Notes under the pieces: model-generated
What the model was told of the DNA's origin: nothing
Databases searched by the model: none
The model's input: the letters and a program-made list of their open reading frames with translations, nothing else
Translations under genes and position numbers: made by a program
From: an uncultured Gammaproteobacteria bacterium
GTDB lineage: Bacteria > Pseudomonadota > Gammaproteobacteria > Pseudomonadales > Pseudohongiellaceae
Assembly (NCBI GenBank): GCA_937898685.1
Contig: CALEJT010000023.1
Coordinates: forward strand, 12,934-76,933
Length of the DNA: 64,000 nucleotides
Direction of reading: 5' to 3'
Shown here: positions 17,187-25,456 of the stretch, in pieces
Position numbering within the stretch: position 1 is the stretch's first letter
Layout: each line of letters starts with the position of its first letter

Positions 17187-18851
17187 ATGCCCCGCACCCA
17201 CACCCCTTCCGTCTCCGGCACCTTGCATCTGCCCGGCGGCTGGCGGGTGCTGGGTCTGGCTGCGGCCCTGCTGGTGGCGCTGCCGATCCTGATGCTGCTC
17301 ACGCAATGGGCCACGCTCGGGACGGGTGAGCAGGACATCTGGCAGCATCTGTTCGCTACCAAGCTCGACCGCCTCGCCCTCAACACCATCGTGCTGCTGT
17401 TGGGAGTGGGGGTACTGGTGACGGTGCTCGGCACCAGCCTGGCCTGGCTGGTGAGCATGTGTGAGTTCCCCGGCCGGCGCTGGTTCGACTGGGCGTTGAT
17501 GCTGCCGCTGGCCATCCCCGGCTACGTGATGGCCTTCGTCTTCTACGGCCTCTTCAGCTTTGCCGGTCCCATCCAGAGTTGGGGCCGCTCGGTGTTCGGC
17601 GCCAATTTCTGGTTCCCGGATCTGCAGGGTGCGGTGGGCGTGATTTTGGTGATGGGCCTGGTGCTCTATCCCTACGTCTATCTGATGGCGCGCAGTGCCT
17701 TCACCGTGCAGGGCCGCAACCTGCTCGACGCGGCGCGCCTCCTGGGACTCAGCACCACCGGTGCCTTCTGGAAAGTGGCACTGCCGGTGGCGCGACCGGC
17801 GGTGATCGGCGGCGTGGCGCTGGCGCTGATGGAGACCCTGGCCGACTTCGGCGCCGTATCCGTCTTCAACTACGACACCTTCACCACCGCCATCTACAAC
17901 GCCTGGTACGGCCTCTTCAACTTGGCGGTGGCGGCGCAACTGGCCTCACTGCTCCTGGTGTTCGTGGCGCTGACGCTGATGCTCGAGCACTACAGCCGCA
18001 AGCACGCCCGCTTCACCCAGGACGAGCGCAGCCGCGCAGCGCAGCGTTTCCGTCTGCAGGGCGCGCAGGCCTGGGCGGCGACCTCGTGGTGTCTGGTGAT
18101 CTTCCTGCTCGCCTTCGGCGTGCCGGTGACCCAGCTCCTGATCTGGGTGGCCGAGACCTGGCGCACCGAGCTCGACAGCCGTTATCCCGAATTCCTCCTG
18201 CACACACTGGAACTGGCGGCCCTGGCGGCGCTGGCGACGGTGTTGGTCGCCTTGCTCCTCGCCTTCATCCGCCGTCTGCCGAAGAGCCGCTGGAAGTGGT
18301 TGGAGCGCTTGAGCGTGCGTCTGGCCACCCTGGGCTATGCGCTTCCCGGTTCCGTATTGGCCGTGGGCATCATCATTGCCTTCACCACGCTCGACCAGCG
18401 CTTGCAGGGCCTGCTCGGAAGTGGGCCTTTCCTGGTCGGCAGCGTTTTCGCCCTGATCCTGGCCTACCTGACCCGCTTCATGGCCGTGGCCTACGCGCCG
18501 CTCGACGCCTCGCTCGAGCGCATCAAACCCAGTCTCTGCGACGCCGCGCGCAGCCTCGGCGCCGGCCCGGGGCGTCTCGTGCGTCAGATCTACCTGCCAC
18601 TGTTGCGTCCCGGCTTCTTCACGGCGCTGATCATCGTGTTCGTGGACGTGATGAAGGAGATGCCCGCCACCCTCATCATGCGCCCCTTCGGCTGGGACAC
18701 CCTCGCCGTGCGCATCTACCAGATGACGGCCGAGGGCCAGTGGGAACGCGCCGCGCTGCCGGCCCTGACCCTGCTGCTGGCCGGTCTGATTCCCGTCCTC
18801 ATCCTCGTGCGCCAGTCCGGCGCCCGCCGCGAGAATCGCACCGCCGGCTAG
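17187..18851 (+). CDS. Iron(III) ABC transporter permease (two fused halves)
   Basis: A 554-residue inner-membrane protein of the FbpB/SfuB family with two permease halves in one chain and about 12 membrane segments. EAA-type loops that contact the ATPase are visible: ARLLGLSTTGAFWKVALPVARPA in the first half and ARSLGAGPGRLVRQIYLPLLRPG in the second. It begins 23 bases after the binding-protein stop, so both form one Fur-controlled unit. No ATPase gene follows; it must be supplied from elsewhere. Confidence 0.92.
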   Translation: MPRTHTPSVSGTLHLPGGWRVLGLAAALLVALPILMLLTQWATLGTGEQDIWQHLFATKLDRLALNTIVLLLGVGVLVTVLGTSLAWLVSMCEFPGRRWFDWALMLPLAIPGYVMAFVFYGLFSFAGPIQSWGRSVFGANFWFPDLQGAVGVILVMGLVLYPYVYLMARSAFTVQGRNLLDAARLLGLSTTGAFWKVALPVARPAVIGGVALALMETLADFGAVSVFNYDTFTTAIYNAWYGLFNLAVAAQLASLLLVFVALTLMLEHYSRKHARFTQDERSRAAQRFRLQGAQAWAATSWCLVIFLLAFGVPVTQLLIWVAETWRTELDSRYPEFLLHTLELAALAALATVLVALLLAFIRRLPKSRWKWLERLSVRLATLGYALPGSVLAVGIIIAFTTLDQRLQGLLGSGPFLVGSVFALILAYLTRFMAVAYAPLDASLERIKPSLCDAARSLGAGPGRLVRQIYLPLLRPGFFTALIIVFVDVMKEMPATLIMRPFGWDTLAVRIYQMTAEGQWERAALPALTLLLAGLIPVLILVRQSGARRENRTAG

Positions 18852-19109
18852 GCCGCCTGCAGCCGCTTCCGCCTCGGCCGCGTCAATTTCCGCCAGAGCT
18901 GTGCATTCATCTCGCGGAGCTCATCAATAGGTGAACCGAAGTGTTTGTCCTCGTTAATATTTCCTGCGATTGGGAAGTTGCAGGAAGTGCCCGCCGTCCC
19001 ATACTATGCGGCCATTATTTTCCATTGCTTCCCGTCCCCGCCGCCCATGGGCGTGCGCAAGGGGGGCGCCGGCCGGACTGACCCGGCATGGCTCGACGAG
19101 TACACGAAC
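18852..19109 (+). other. Intergenic region upstream of rppH
   Basis: 258 bases between the permease and rppH. The rppH frame is open through most of it, but this part does not resemble the family. No terminator or RNA motif was recognised. Confidence 0.35.
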
Positions 19110-19655
19110 GTGATTGATACCGACGGCTTCAGGCCCAACGTGGGGCTGATAATTTTCAACGGTGAAGGCAAGCTCTTGTGGGCCAAGCGTGTCGGCCAGG
19201 ACGCCTGGCAGTTCCCTCAAGGCGGCATTCAGCACCGTGAAACTCCTCAGGCGGCAGCGCTAAGAGAGCTGCGGGAAGAAGTTGGTCTCGATCCCTCGGA
19301 CGTGGAAATCGTCGCCAGCACCAGCAAGTGGCTGCGCTATCGCCTGCCGCCGCACCTGGTGCGTCAGCGTTCTCATCCGGTGTGCATCGGTCAGAAGCAG
19401 CGGTGGTTCCTGCTGCGGCTTCTGGCGGACACGAGCCGCATCCGTTTCGATCTCGGCGACAAGCCGGAATTCGAGGAAGTACGCTGGATCGATTATTGGG
19501 AAGGCGCCGAGCAGGTGGTGTCATTCAAGCGCAATGTGTATCGCAAGGCGCTGACGGAACTGCGGGAACCCTTTGCCAGGGCGCTTGGACAGGCGCCCCG
19601 TGCCGCCGCGGCGGCTGATACGACAACAAAAGGCTCGGCCGAGCACGTGGGCTAG
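19110..19655 (+). CDS. rppH: RNA pyrophosphohydrolase RppH
   Basis: A Nudix hydrolase that removes pyrophosphate from mRNA 5' ends, which starts RNase E-dependent decay. The GTG start at 19110 gives 181 residues and the conserved opening (M/V)IDTDGFRPNVGLIIFN. The Nudix box spans about 38-60 (GGIQHRETPQAAALRELREE). QFPQGGI and the C-terminal FKRNVYRKAL are typical. The frame extends 55 codons upstream, but without family resemblance. It heads the conserved rppH-ptsP-lgt-thyA-folA block. Confidence 0.9.
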   Translation: MIDTDGFRPNVGLIIFNGEGKLLWAKRVGQDAWQFPQGGIQHRETPQAAALRELREEVGLDPSDVEIVASTSKWLRYRLPPHLVRQRSHPVCIGQKQRWFLLRLLADTSRIRFDLGDKPEFEEVRWIDYWEGAEQVVSFKRNVYRKALTELREPFARALGQAPRAAAAADTTTKGSAEHVG

Positions 19656-19689
19656 CAACCCTCGGCCGCCAGCCGCCGACGACGGACCT

Positions 19690-21963
19690 ATGCTGGACAT
19701 ATTGCGGAGCATCATTCAGGAAGTGAATGGCGCGAGGGATCTCGCGGCCACGCTCAGCATCATCGTCAGGCGCGTGCAGGAGGCCATGAACACCCGGGTG
19801 TGTTCGATCTACCTCCTCGACAAGAGTCTCGGTCGCTATGTCCTGATGGCCACCCAGGGTCTCGACCCCGCCGCCGTCGGCCGCGCCAGTCTGGCGCCGG
19901 AAGAAGGTCTGGTGGGTCTCGTCGCCCAGCGCGCCGAGCCGCTCAACCTCGAAAACGCCCGCTCACATCCCCGCTATCTCTACATTCCGGAAACCAAGGA
20001 GGAAGCTTTCGAATCCTTCCTCGGCGTGCCCATCATCCACCACGGGCAGGTGCTTGGCGTGCTCGTGGTACAGGAAGCCGAGCAGCGGACCTTCGACAGC
20101 GACGCCGAAGCCTTGCTCTTCACCCTCGCCGCGCAGCTCGCGGTGGCCATTGCCAATGCAGAGGCGCGCGGCGCGGTCGTAGGCTTGAGCCCCACGGGCA
20201 TCAAGACCACCGACCACAGTTTCGATGGCGTTCCCGGTGCGCCGGGCGTCGTGATCGCCACGGCCTTCACCGTCTTCCCGCCCGCCGATCTCGCAGCGAT
20301 CCCCAAGCGTCAGTGCACCGACATCAAGGCCGAGATCCAATTCTTCAAGGAGTGTCTGCAGCAGGTTCGCGTCGACATCAGCGAGCTCAAGACCAAGATC
20401 AAGGGTCAGCTGCGCCCCGAAGAGCGTGAACTGTTCGATGCCTACCTGCACATGCTGAGCGACAACGCGCTCGGCAACGAAGTGGTCGCGCGCATCAAGG
20501 AAGGCAACTGGGCGCAGGGGGCTCTGGCGCAGGTCGGCCTCTCCTACGTACGCAACCTGGAACAGATCCAGGACGACTACCTGCGCGAGCGCGCCAGCGA
20601 CATCAAGGATCTGTGCGGCCGCGTGCTCTTCTATCTGCAGCAGAAGCAGAAACAGGTTTCGCCCTATCCCGATCGCTGCATTTTGGTAAGCGAAGAACTC
20701 ACTGCCGCGATGCTGGCCGAAGTGCCGAAGGACCGGCTCGTCGGGGTCGTCTCCGCCAAAGGCTCCGCGCATTCGCACGTGGCGATCCTGGCACGCGCGA
20801 TGGGTCTACCTGCGGTGATGGGGGTGTCCGACCTGCCCTTTTCCGAACTGGACGGTCAGGAACTCATCCTCGACGGCTACAACGGCAAGGTCTACAGCAA
20901 TCCTTCCGATGCGCTGCGCGAACGCTACATGGAGATCGTGCGCGAGGAAGCGCAGCTCACCGAAGGTCTGGAAGCGATCAAGGATCTGCCCTGCGAAACG
21001 CAGGATGGTCATCGCGTACAGCTGTGGGTGAACACCGGACTCATGACCGACGCCTTGCGCTCGCGTGAACGTGGCGCCGAAGGCATCGGTCTCTTCCGCA
21101 CCGAAGTGCCCTTCCTCCTGCGCGAACGTTTTCCGACCGAGCGCGAGCAGGCAAGCATCTATCGCGAGCAGCTCGAAGCTTTCTATCCCAAGCGCGTGAC
21201 GATGCGCACGCTCGACATCGGTGGCGACAAACCGCTGCCCTATTTCCCGATCAAGGAAGACAATCCCTTCCTCGGTTGGCGCGGCATCCGCGTCAGCATG
21301 GATCATCCGGAACTCTTCCTCGGTCAGGTGCGCGCGATGATTCGCGCCAGCGAAGGTCTCGACAACCTGCAGATCCTGTTGCCGATGATCAGCAACGTGC
21401 GCGAGATCGATACGTCATTGGCCTTGATCCGTCGCGCCCATCAGGAACTGCTCGAAGATGGTCACAACGTGGTGTTGCCGCCGATGGGTGTGATGATCGA
21501 AGTGCCTTCGATCGCCTGGCAGGTCGATGCCGTGACGCGTCGTGTGGACTTCGTGTCCGTCGGCAGCAATGACCTCACGCAGTACATGCTGGCGGTGGAC
21601 CGCAACAATCCGCGCGTCACCACGCTGTTCTCCACGCTGCATCCCGGCGTGCTGCGCGTGTTGCAGCAGATCGCCACCGAAGTGCGCGCGGCCGGCAAGA
21701 GCCTCAGCATCTGCGGTGAAATGGCCGGCAACCCGGTGGCCGCCGTGCTGCTGATGGCGATGGGCTTCGACATCCTGTCGATGAATGCCACCAACCTGCT
21801 CAAGGTGAAGTCGGTGATCCGCAATCTCACGATGGAGCAGGCGCGCGTGATGCTGGCGCACGTCCTCGACTGCGAATCCACCGAAGAGGTGAAGGCCTAC
21901 ATGGAACAGGCCCTGCATGAAGCGGGGGTGTCGACGCTGCTGCGTTCCTCGCGCACGAGCTAG
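19690..21963 (+). CDS. ptsP: Phosphoenolpyruvate-protein phosphotransferase PtsP (EI-Ntr)
   Basis: First enzyme of the nitrogen-related phosphotransferase relay: it takes phosphate from PEP and passes it to NPr. 757 residues. An N-terminal GAF domain (about 1-165) senses small molecules. The active-site His363 lies in GSAHSHVAILARAMGLPAVMG. The C-terminal PEP-binding TIM barrel includes GIGLFRTEVPFL, MRTLDIGGDKPLPYF and FVSVGSNDLTQYMLAVDR. ATG 19690 is chosen because the family begins MLDILRSIIQEV. Confidence 0.94.
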   Translation: MLDILRSIIQEVNGARDLAATLSIIVRRVQEAMNTRVCSIYLLDKSLGRYVLMATQGLDPAAVGRASLAPEEGLVGLVAQRAEPLNLENARSHPRYLYIPETKEEAFESFLGVPIIHHGQVLGVLVVQEAEQRTFDSDAEALLFTLAAQLAVAIANAEARGAVVGLSPTGIKTTDHSFDGVPGAPGVVIATAFTVFPPADLAAIPKRQCTDIKAEIQFFKECLQQVRVDISELKTKIKGQLRPEERELFDAYLHMLSDNALGNEVVARIKEGNWAQGALAQVGLSYVRNLEQIQDDYLRERASDIKDLCGRVLFYLQQKQKQVSPYPDRCILVSEELTAAMLAEVPKDRLVGVVSAKGSAHSHVAILARAMGLPAVMGVSDLPFSELDGQELILDGYNGKVYSNPSDALRERYMEIVREEAQLTEGLEAIKDLPCETQDGHRVQLWVNTGLMTDALRSRERGAEGIGLFRTEVPFLLRERFPTEREQASIYREQLEAFYPKRVTMRTLDIGGDKPLPYFPIKEDNPFLGWRGIRVSMDHPELFLGQVRAMIRASEGLDNLQILLPMISNVREIDTSLALIRRAHQELLEDGHNVVLPPMGVMIEVPSIAWQVDAVTRRVDFVSVGSNDLTQYMLAVDRNNPRVTTLFSTLHPGVLRVLQQIATEVRAAGKSLSICGEMAGNPVAAVLLMAMGFDILSMNATNLLKVKSVIRNLTMEQARVMLAHVLDCESTEEVKAYMEQALHEAGVSTLLRSSRTS

Positions 21964-22050
21964 CGAGGCTCGCGGGGTACCTCCGCGGCGTGCGATACGC
22001 GACAATGCGCCGCGCGGCGCAGGCCGCCTCCTCCAACAACGACAGGCCTT

Positions 22051-22878
22051 ATGCTGAATTTCCCACAATTCGATCCCGTTGCCGTATCGCTGGGCCCGCT
22101 GCAGATCCGCTGGTACGCGCTTTCCTACATCGCCGGCTTCGCCGCCGCGTGGTGGTTGGGCTGTCGTCGCGCCGACAAGCCGGGCTCGGGCTGGACGCGG
22201 CAACAGGTGAGCGATCTCGTCACCAACGCCATGCTGGGGACGATCCTCGGCGGGCGTCTCGGCTACATTCTGTTCTATGTGCTGCCGCAGAATCCGCAGC
22301 GCATCTTCGACGATCCCCTGATGATCTTCCGCCTTTGGGAAGGCGGCATGTCCTTTCACGGCGGCTTCATCGGCGTGATGGTGGCGGTGGCGCTCTATGC
22401 GCGCAGCATCGGCAAGTCGATCTTCGAAGTATTGGATTTCACCGCGCCGCTGACACCGATCGGACTCGGTACGGGGCGTTTGGGTAATTTCATCAACGGT
22501 GAACTCTGGGGCAGGGTCTCCGAGGTGCCGTGGGCAATGGTGTTTCCAGCCGATCCCACGCATCTGCCACGTCATCCGTCGCAGCTCTATCAGTGCGCGC
22601 TCGAAGGCGTGGCGCTGTTCTGTCTGCTCTGGTGGTATTCCTCCAAGCCGCGGCCGCGCTTCGCCGTGGGCGGGATGTTCTGCCTTGGTTACGGCGTGGC
22701 GCGTTTCAGTGTCGAATTCTTCCGTCAGCCCGATCTCGACATCGGCTTCGTCGCTTTCAATTGGCTGACGATGGGCCAGCTATTATCTTTGCCCATGATC
22801 ATCGCCGGTCTGGTGATCCTCCATCTGGCCTATACGCGCGACGCATTCCGTCCGCAAACGAGCAGCAACAGGTCCTGA
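22051..22878 (+). CDS. lgt: Prolipoprotein diacylglyceryl transferase
   Basis: Inner-membrane enzyme that transfers diacylglycerol to the lipobox Cys of prolipoproteins, the first step of lipoprotein maturation. It has 275 residues and about seven membrane helices. Signatures GGRLGYILFY, GGMSFHGGFIGV and TGRLGNFINGELWGR (the Lgt signature) are intact. It lies between ptsP and thyA, as in Pseudomonas-like genomes. Many lipoproteins encoded in this window would be its substrates. Confidence 0.95.
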   Translation: MLNFPQFDPVAVSLGPLQIRWYALSYIAGFAAAWWLGCRRADKPGSGWTRQQVSDLVTNAMLGTILGGRLGYILFYVLPQNPQRIFDDPLMIFRLWEGGMSFHGGFIGVMVAVALYARSIGKSIFEVLDFTAPLTPIGLGTGRLGNFINGELWGRVSEVPWAMVFPADPTHLPRHPSQLYQCALEGVALFCLLWWYSSKPRPRFAVGGMFCLGYGVARFSVEFFRQPDLDIGFVAFNWLTMGQLLSLPMIIAGLVILHLAYTRDAFRPQTSSNRS

Positions 22879-22880
22879 AC

Positions 22881-23675
22881 ATGCAGCAGTATCTCGATCT
22901 CATGCGCCGCATCCGCGACGAAGGCGTGCAGAAGGAAGACCGCACCGGCACCGGCACGCTGTCGATCTTCGGGCCGCAGATGCGCTTCGATCTTCAGCAG
23001 GGCTTTCCGCTCGTCACCACCAAGAAGCTGCATCTGAAGTCCATCATCCACGAGCTGCTGTGGTTTCTCAGTGGCGACACCAACACCCGCTACCTCAAGG
23101 AAAACGGCGTCAGCATCTGGGACGAATGGGCCGATGAGAACGGTGATCTCGGGCCGGTCTACGGCCGACAGTGGCGTGCCTGGCCGGGCAAGGATGGCAC
23201 CAGCATCGATCAGATCAGCAACGTGGTGAACTCGCTGCGCAAGAATCCCGATTCACGTCGTCATCTCGTCGTGGCCTACAACCCGACCTTCGTCGACGAA
23301 ATGGCGCTGCCGCCCTGTCATTCGCTGTTCCAGTTCTATGTGGCGCAGGGACGACTCTCGTGCCAGCTCTATCAGCGTTCGGCCGACACCTTCCTCGGTG
23401 TCCCTTTCAACATCGCATCCTACGCACTGCTCACCCACATGGTGGCGCAGCAGTGCGATCTCGACGTCGGCGAATTCATCTGGACCGGCGGCGACACGCA
23501 TCTGTATCTCAATCATCTGTCGCAGGTGGAAGAGCAGCTCAAACGCGAGCCCTACCCCTTGCCGCGTCTCGTGATCAAACGGCGGCCGGAATCGCTCTTC
23601 GATTACCGCTATGACGACTTCGAATTCGTGAACTACCAGTACCATCCGCACATCGCCGCGGCAGTGGCCGTGTAA
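22881..23675 (+). CDS. thyA: Thymidylate synthase
   Basis: Methylates dUMP to dTMP using methylene-tetrahydrofolate. The 264 residues equal the E. coli length. Catalytic Cys146 lies in LPPCHSLFQFYV, and QRSADTFLGVPFNIASYALL and the final HPHIAAAVAV are conserved. ATG 22881 lies 2 bases after the lgt stop. The dihydrofolate it produces is recycled by the folA product encoded next. Confidence 0.97.
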   Translation: MQQYLDLMRRIRDEGVQKEDRTGTGTLSIFGPQMRFDLQQGFPLVTTKKLHLKSIIHELLWFLSGDTNTRYLKENGVSIWDEWADENGDLGPVYGRQWRAWPGKDGTSIDQISNVVNSLRKNPDSRRHLVVAYNPTFVDEMALPPCHSLFQFYVAQGRLSCQLYQRSADTFLGVPFNIASYALLTHMVAQQCDLDVGEFIWTGGDTHLYLNHLSQVEEQLKREPYPLPRLVIKRRPESLFDYRYDDFEFVNYQYHPHIAAAVAV

Positions 23676-23697
23676 CTGGGTTCACCTGGAGGTATCC

Positions 23698-24213
23698 ATG
23701 AAAATCGCGCTGGTCGTGGCTGTTTCGCGCAACGGCGTCATCGGCAAGGACAACGCGCTGCCCTGGCATCTGCCGGAGGATCTGAAATTCTTCAAGCGCG
23801 TCACGCTGCACAAACCCGTGATCATGGGTCGTAAGACCTATGACTCGATCGGCAAACCCTTGGTGCAACGCGTGAACATCGTCATCACCCGCAGCAAGGA
23901 CTACAACGCACCGGGCACGCTGGTGGTGAACTCGCTCGAAGCAGCGCTCGAACGCTGCGCTTCCCTGCTGCGTCTGAAGGGTGCACCGCAGGACAGCGAA
24001 GTGTCGGTGATCGGCGGTGCACAGATCTTCGCGGATGCCTTGCCCATCGCGGATCGACTGTATTTCACCGAAGTGCATGCCGACATCGATGGCGACGTGT
24101 TCTTTCCGCCCTTCGATCGCAGCGAATGGGTAGAGGTCTCGCGTGAAGATCACGCCGCGTGTGAGAAGAATCCCTATCCGTACAGTTTCGTGGTGCTGGA
24201 GCGCAAGCGATGA
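23698..24213 (+). CDS. folA: Dihydrofolate reductase
   Basis: NADPH-dependent reduction of dihydrofolate to tetrahydrofolate. 171 residues. The N-terminus IALVVAVSRNGVIGKDNALPWHLPEDLKFFKR carries the catalytic acidic residue and Trp of the active-site loop; MGRKTYDSIG binds NADPH. GGAGG is upstream of ATG 23698. Its stop overlaps the next gene by four bases. Confidence 0.95.
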   Translation: MKIALVVAVSRNGVIGKDNALPWHLPEDLKFFKRVTLHKPVIMGRKTYDSIGKPLVQRVNIVITRSKDYNAPGTLVVNSLEAALERCASLLRLKGAPQDSEVSVIGGAQIFADALPIADRLYFTEVHADIDGDVFFPPFDRSEWVEVSREDHAACEKNPYPYSFVVLERKR

Positions 24214-25451
24214 CGCGAAAGTTGCCCCGTGTGTTGGTTGGCGTCGCCGCGACGGCGGCGGTGTTCTACATGGCTGCGGGTTTCGCCCTCAGTCGCGGCA
24301 AGGAACTCGGCCCGCAACACGCAGAGCTCGACTATCCGCCTTTCGATTTCAGCATGGGCTCCATCGAGGATTACGCCGCTTACACCGAGGCCTATCTCAA
24401 GGCCTCGCGCGGCGATGAGCTCGATGCCTTCACGCTGGAAAATCTCAAACCCTTTCTGCTCGAACCCGGCCCCGAGTGCGAGCGTTTGCCCGATGGCCGC
24501 GTGTCCCATGGTGTCGTGCTGACGCATGGCCTGCTCGACACGCCCTATTCCCTGCGCCCGCTCGGCGAAGCGCTGCGCGAACGTTGCATGTTGGTCTACG
24601 GACTCTTGTTGCCGGGGCACGGCGCGCGTCCCGGCGCTCTGCTCACGAGTTCCTGGGAAGACTGGGCCGCCGCCGAGCATTGGGCGGCCGAGCAGATAGG
24701 TGTGCAGGTGGATCATCTGCTGCTTGCCGGGCATTCCGCCGGGGGCGCACTGTCGGTATTGGAGTCGGCGCGCAATGAAGACGTCGAAGCCTTGATCCTG
24801 TTCGCACCGGCGCTCGGCATTGCCAGTACCGCCCGCTATGCGCAGTTCCTCACGCCGCTCGGGCGTCTCTTCCCCGCCGCCGGTTGGTTCTCGGTGGCGG
24901 AAGATTCCGCGATCTATCGCTACGAATCCTTCGCCTTTCAGGCCATCGCCGAAACCTGGGCGCTGATTCAGAACGCCTGGTCGGCGGAACACGCCACGCA
25001 TCGCAATCTGCCGACCTTCGCGGTGGTGAGCCATCCCGATACCACGGTCGATACCGATGCCGCACTCGCCTACATGGCGGAGAACACCAATCCCGCTTCT
25101 CTGACCTTGCTCTACAGTCAGCATCCCGAAACCGAAACGGTGATCGGCCCCCGCGTGCAGGTGTTGCCGAGCGCCGACTTTGCCAATGGCGTGCTCGGCA
25201 CGTCGCATCTCGGCCTGATGACGCCGCCAGAACATCCCTACTACGGGCGCGACGGTGAATATCGCAACTGTGGTCATTACGCCGAGACGAGCAACGAATA
25301 CGCCGACTGCAAGGCCGGCAAACGCAACTACTACGGCGAGGCCACGCAGGAAAACCTGGTGCAGGGCCTCGTGGAGCGCATCGCGTTCAATCCCTACTAC
25401 GACGCGATGCTCGACGAGCTCCTCAAGTTTCTCGCCAATCTGGAACGCTGA
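24210..25451 (+). CDS. Membrane-anchored alpha/beta hydrolase
   Basis: A 413-residue serine hydrolase. One N-terminal hydrophobic segment (VLVGVAATAAVFYMAAGFAL) anchors or exports it. The oxyanion region is VVLTHGLLDTPYSLRPLGEAL and the nucleophile elbow is GHSAGG. The candidate catalytic His is in TSHLGLM. The substrate is not evident. It is coupled to folA by an ATGA overlap, although no metabolic link is known. Confidence 0.8.
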   Translation: MTRKLPRVLVGVAATAAVFYMAAGFALSRGKELGPQHAELDYPPFDFSMGSIEDYAAYTEAYLKASRGDELDAFTLENLKPFLLEPGPECERLPDGRVSHGVVLTHGLLDTPYSLRPLGEALRERCMLVYGLLLPGHGARPGALLTSSWEDWAAAEHWAAEQIGVQVDHLLLAGHSAGGALSVLESARNEDVEALILFAPALGIASTARYAQFLTPLGRLFPAAGWFSVAEDSAIYRYESFAFQAIAETWALIQNAWSAEHATHRNLPTFAVVSHPDTTVDTDAALAYMAENTNPASLTLLYSQHPETETVIGPRVQVLPSADFANGVLGTSHLGLMTPPEHPYYGRDGEYRNCGHYAETSNEYADCKAGKRNYYGEATQENLVQGLVERIAFNPYYDAMLDELLKFLANLER

Positions 25452-25456
25452 GCCGC

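Noticed and set aside
17579..18934. 451-codon plus-strand frame
   Set aside because: It is an Arg/Gly/Pro-rich shifted frame of the iron permease gene.
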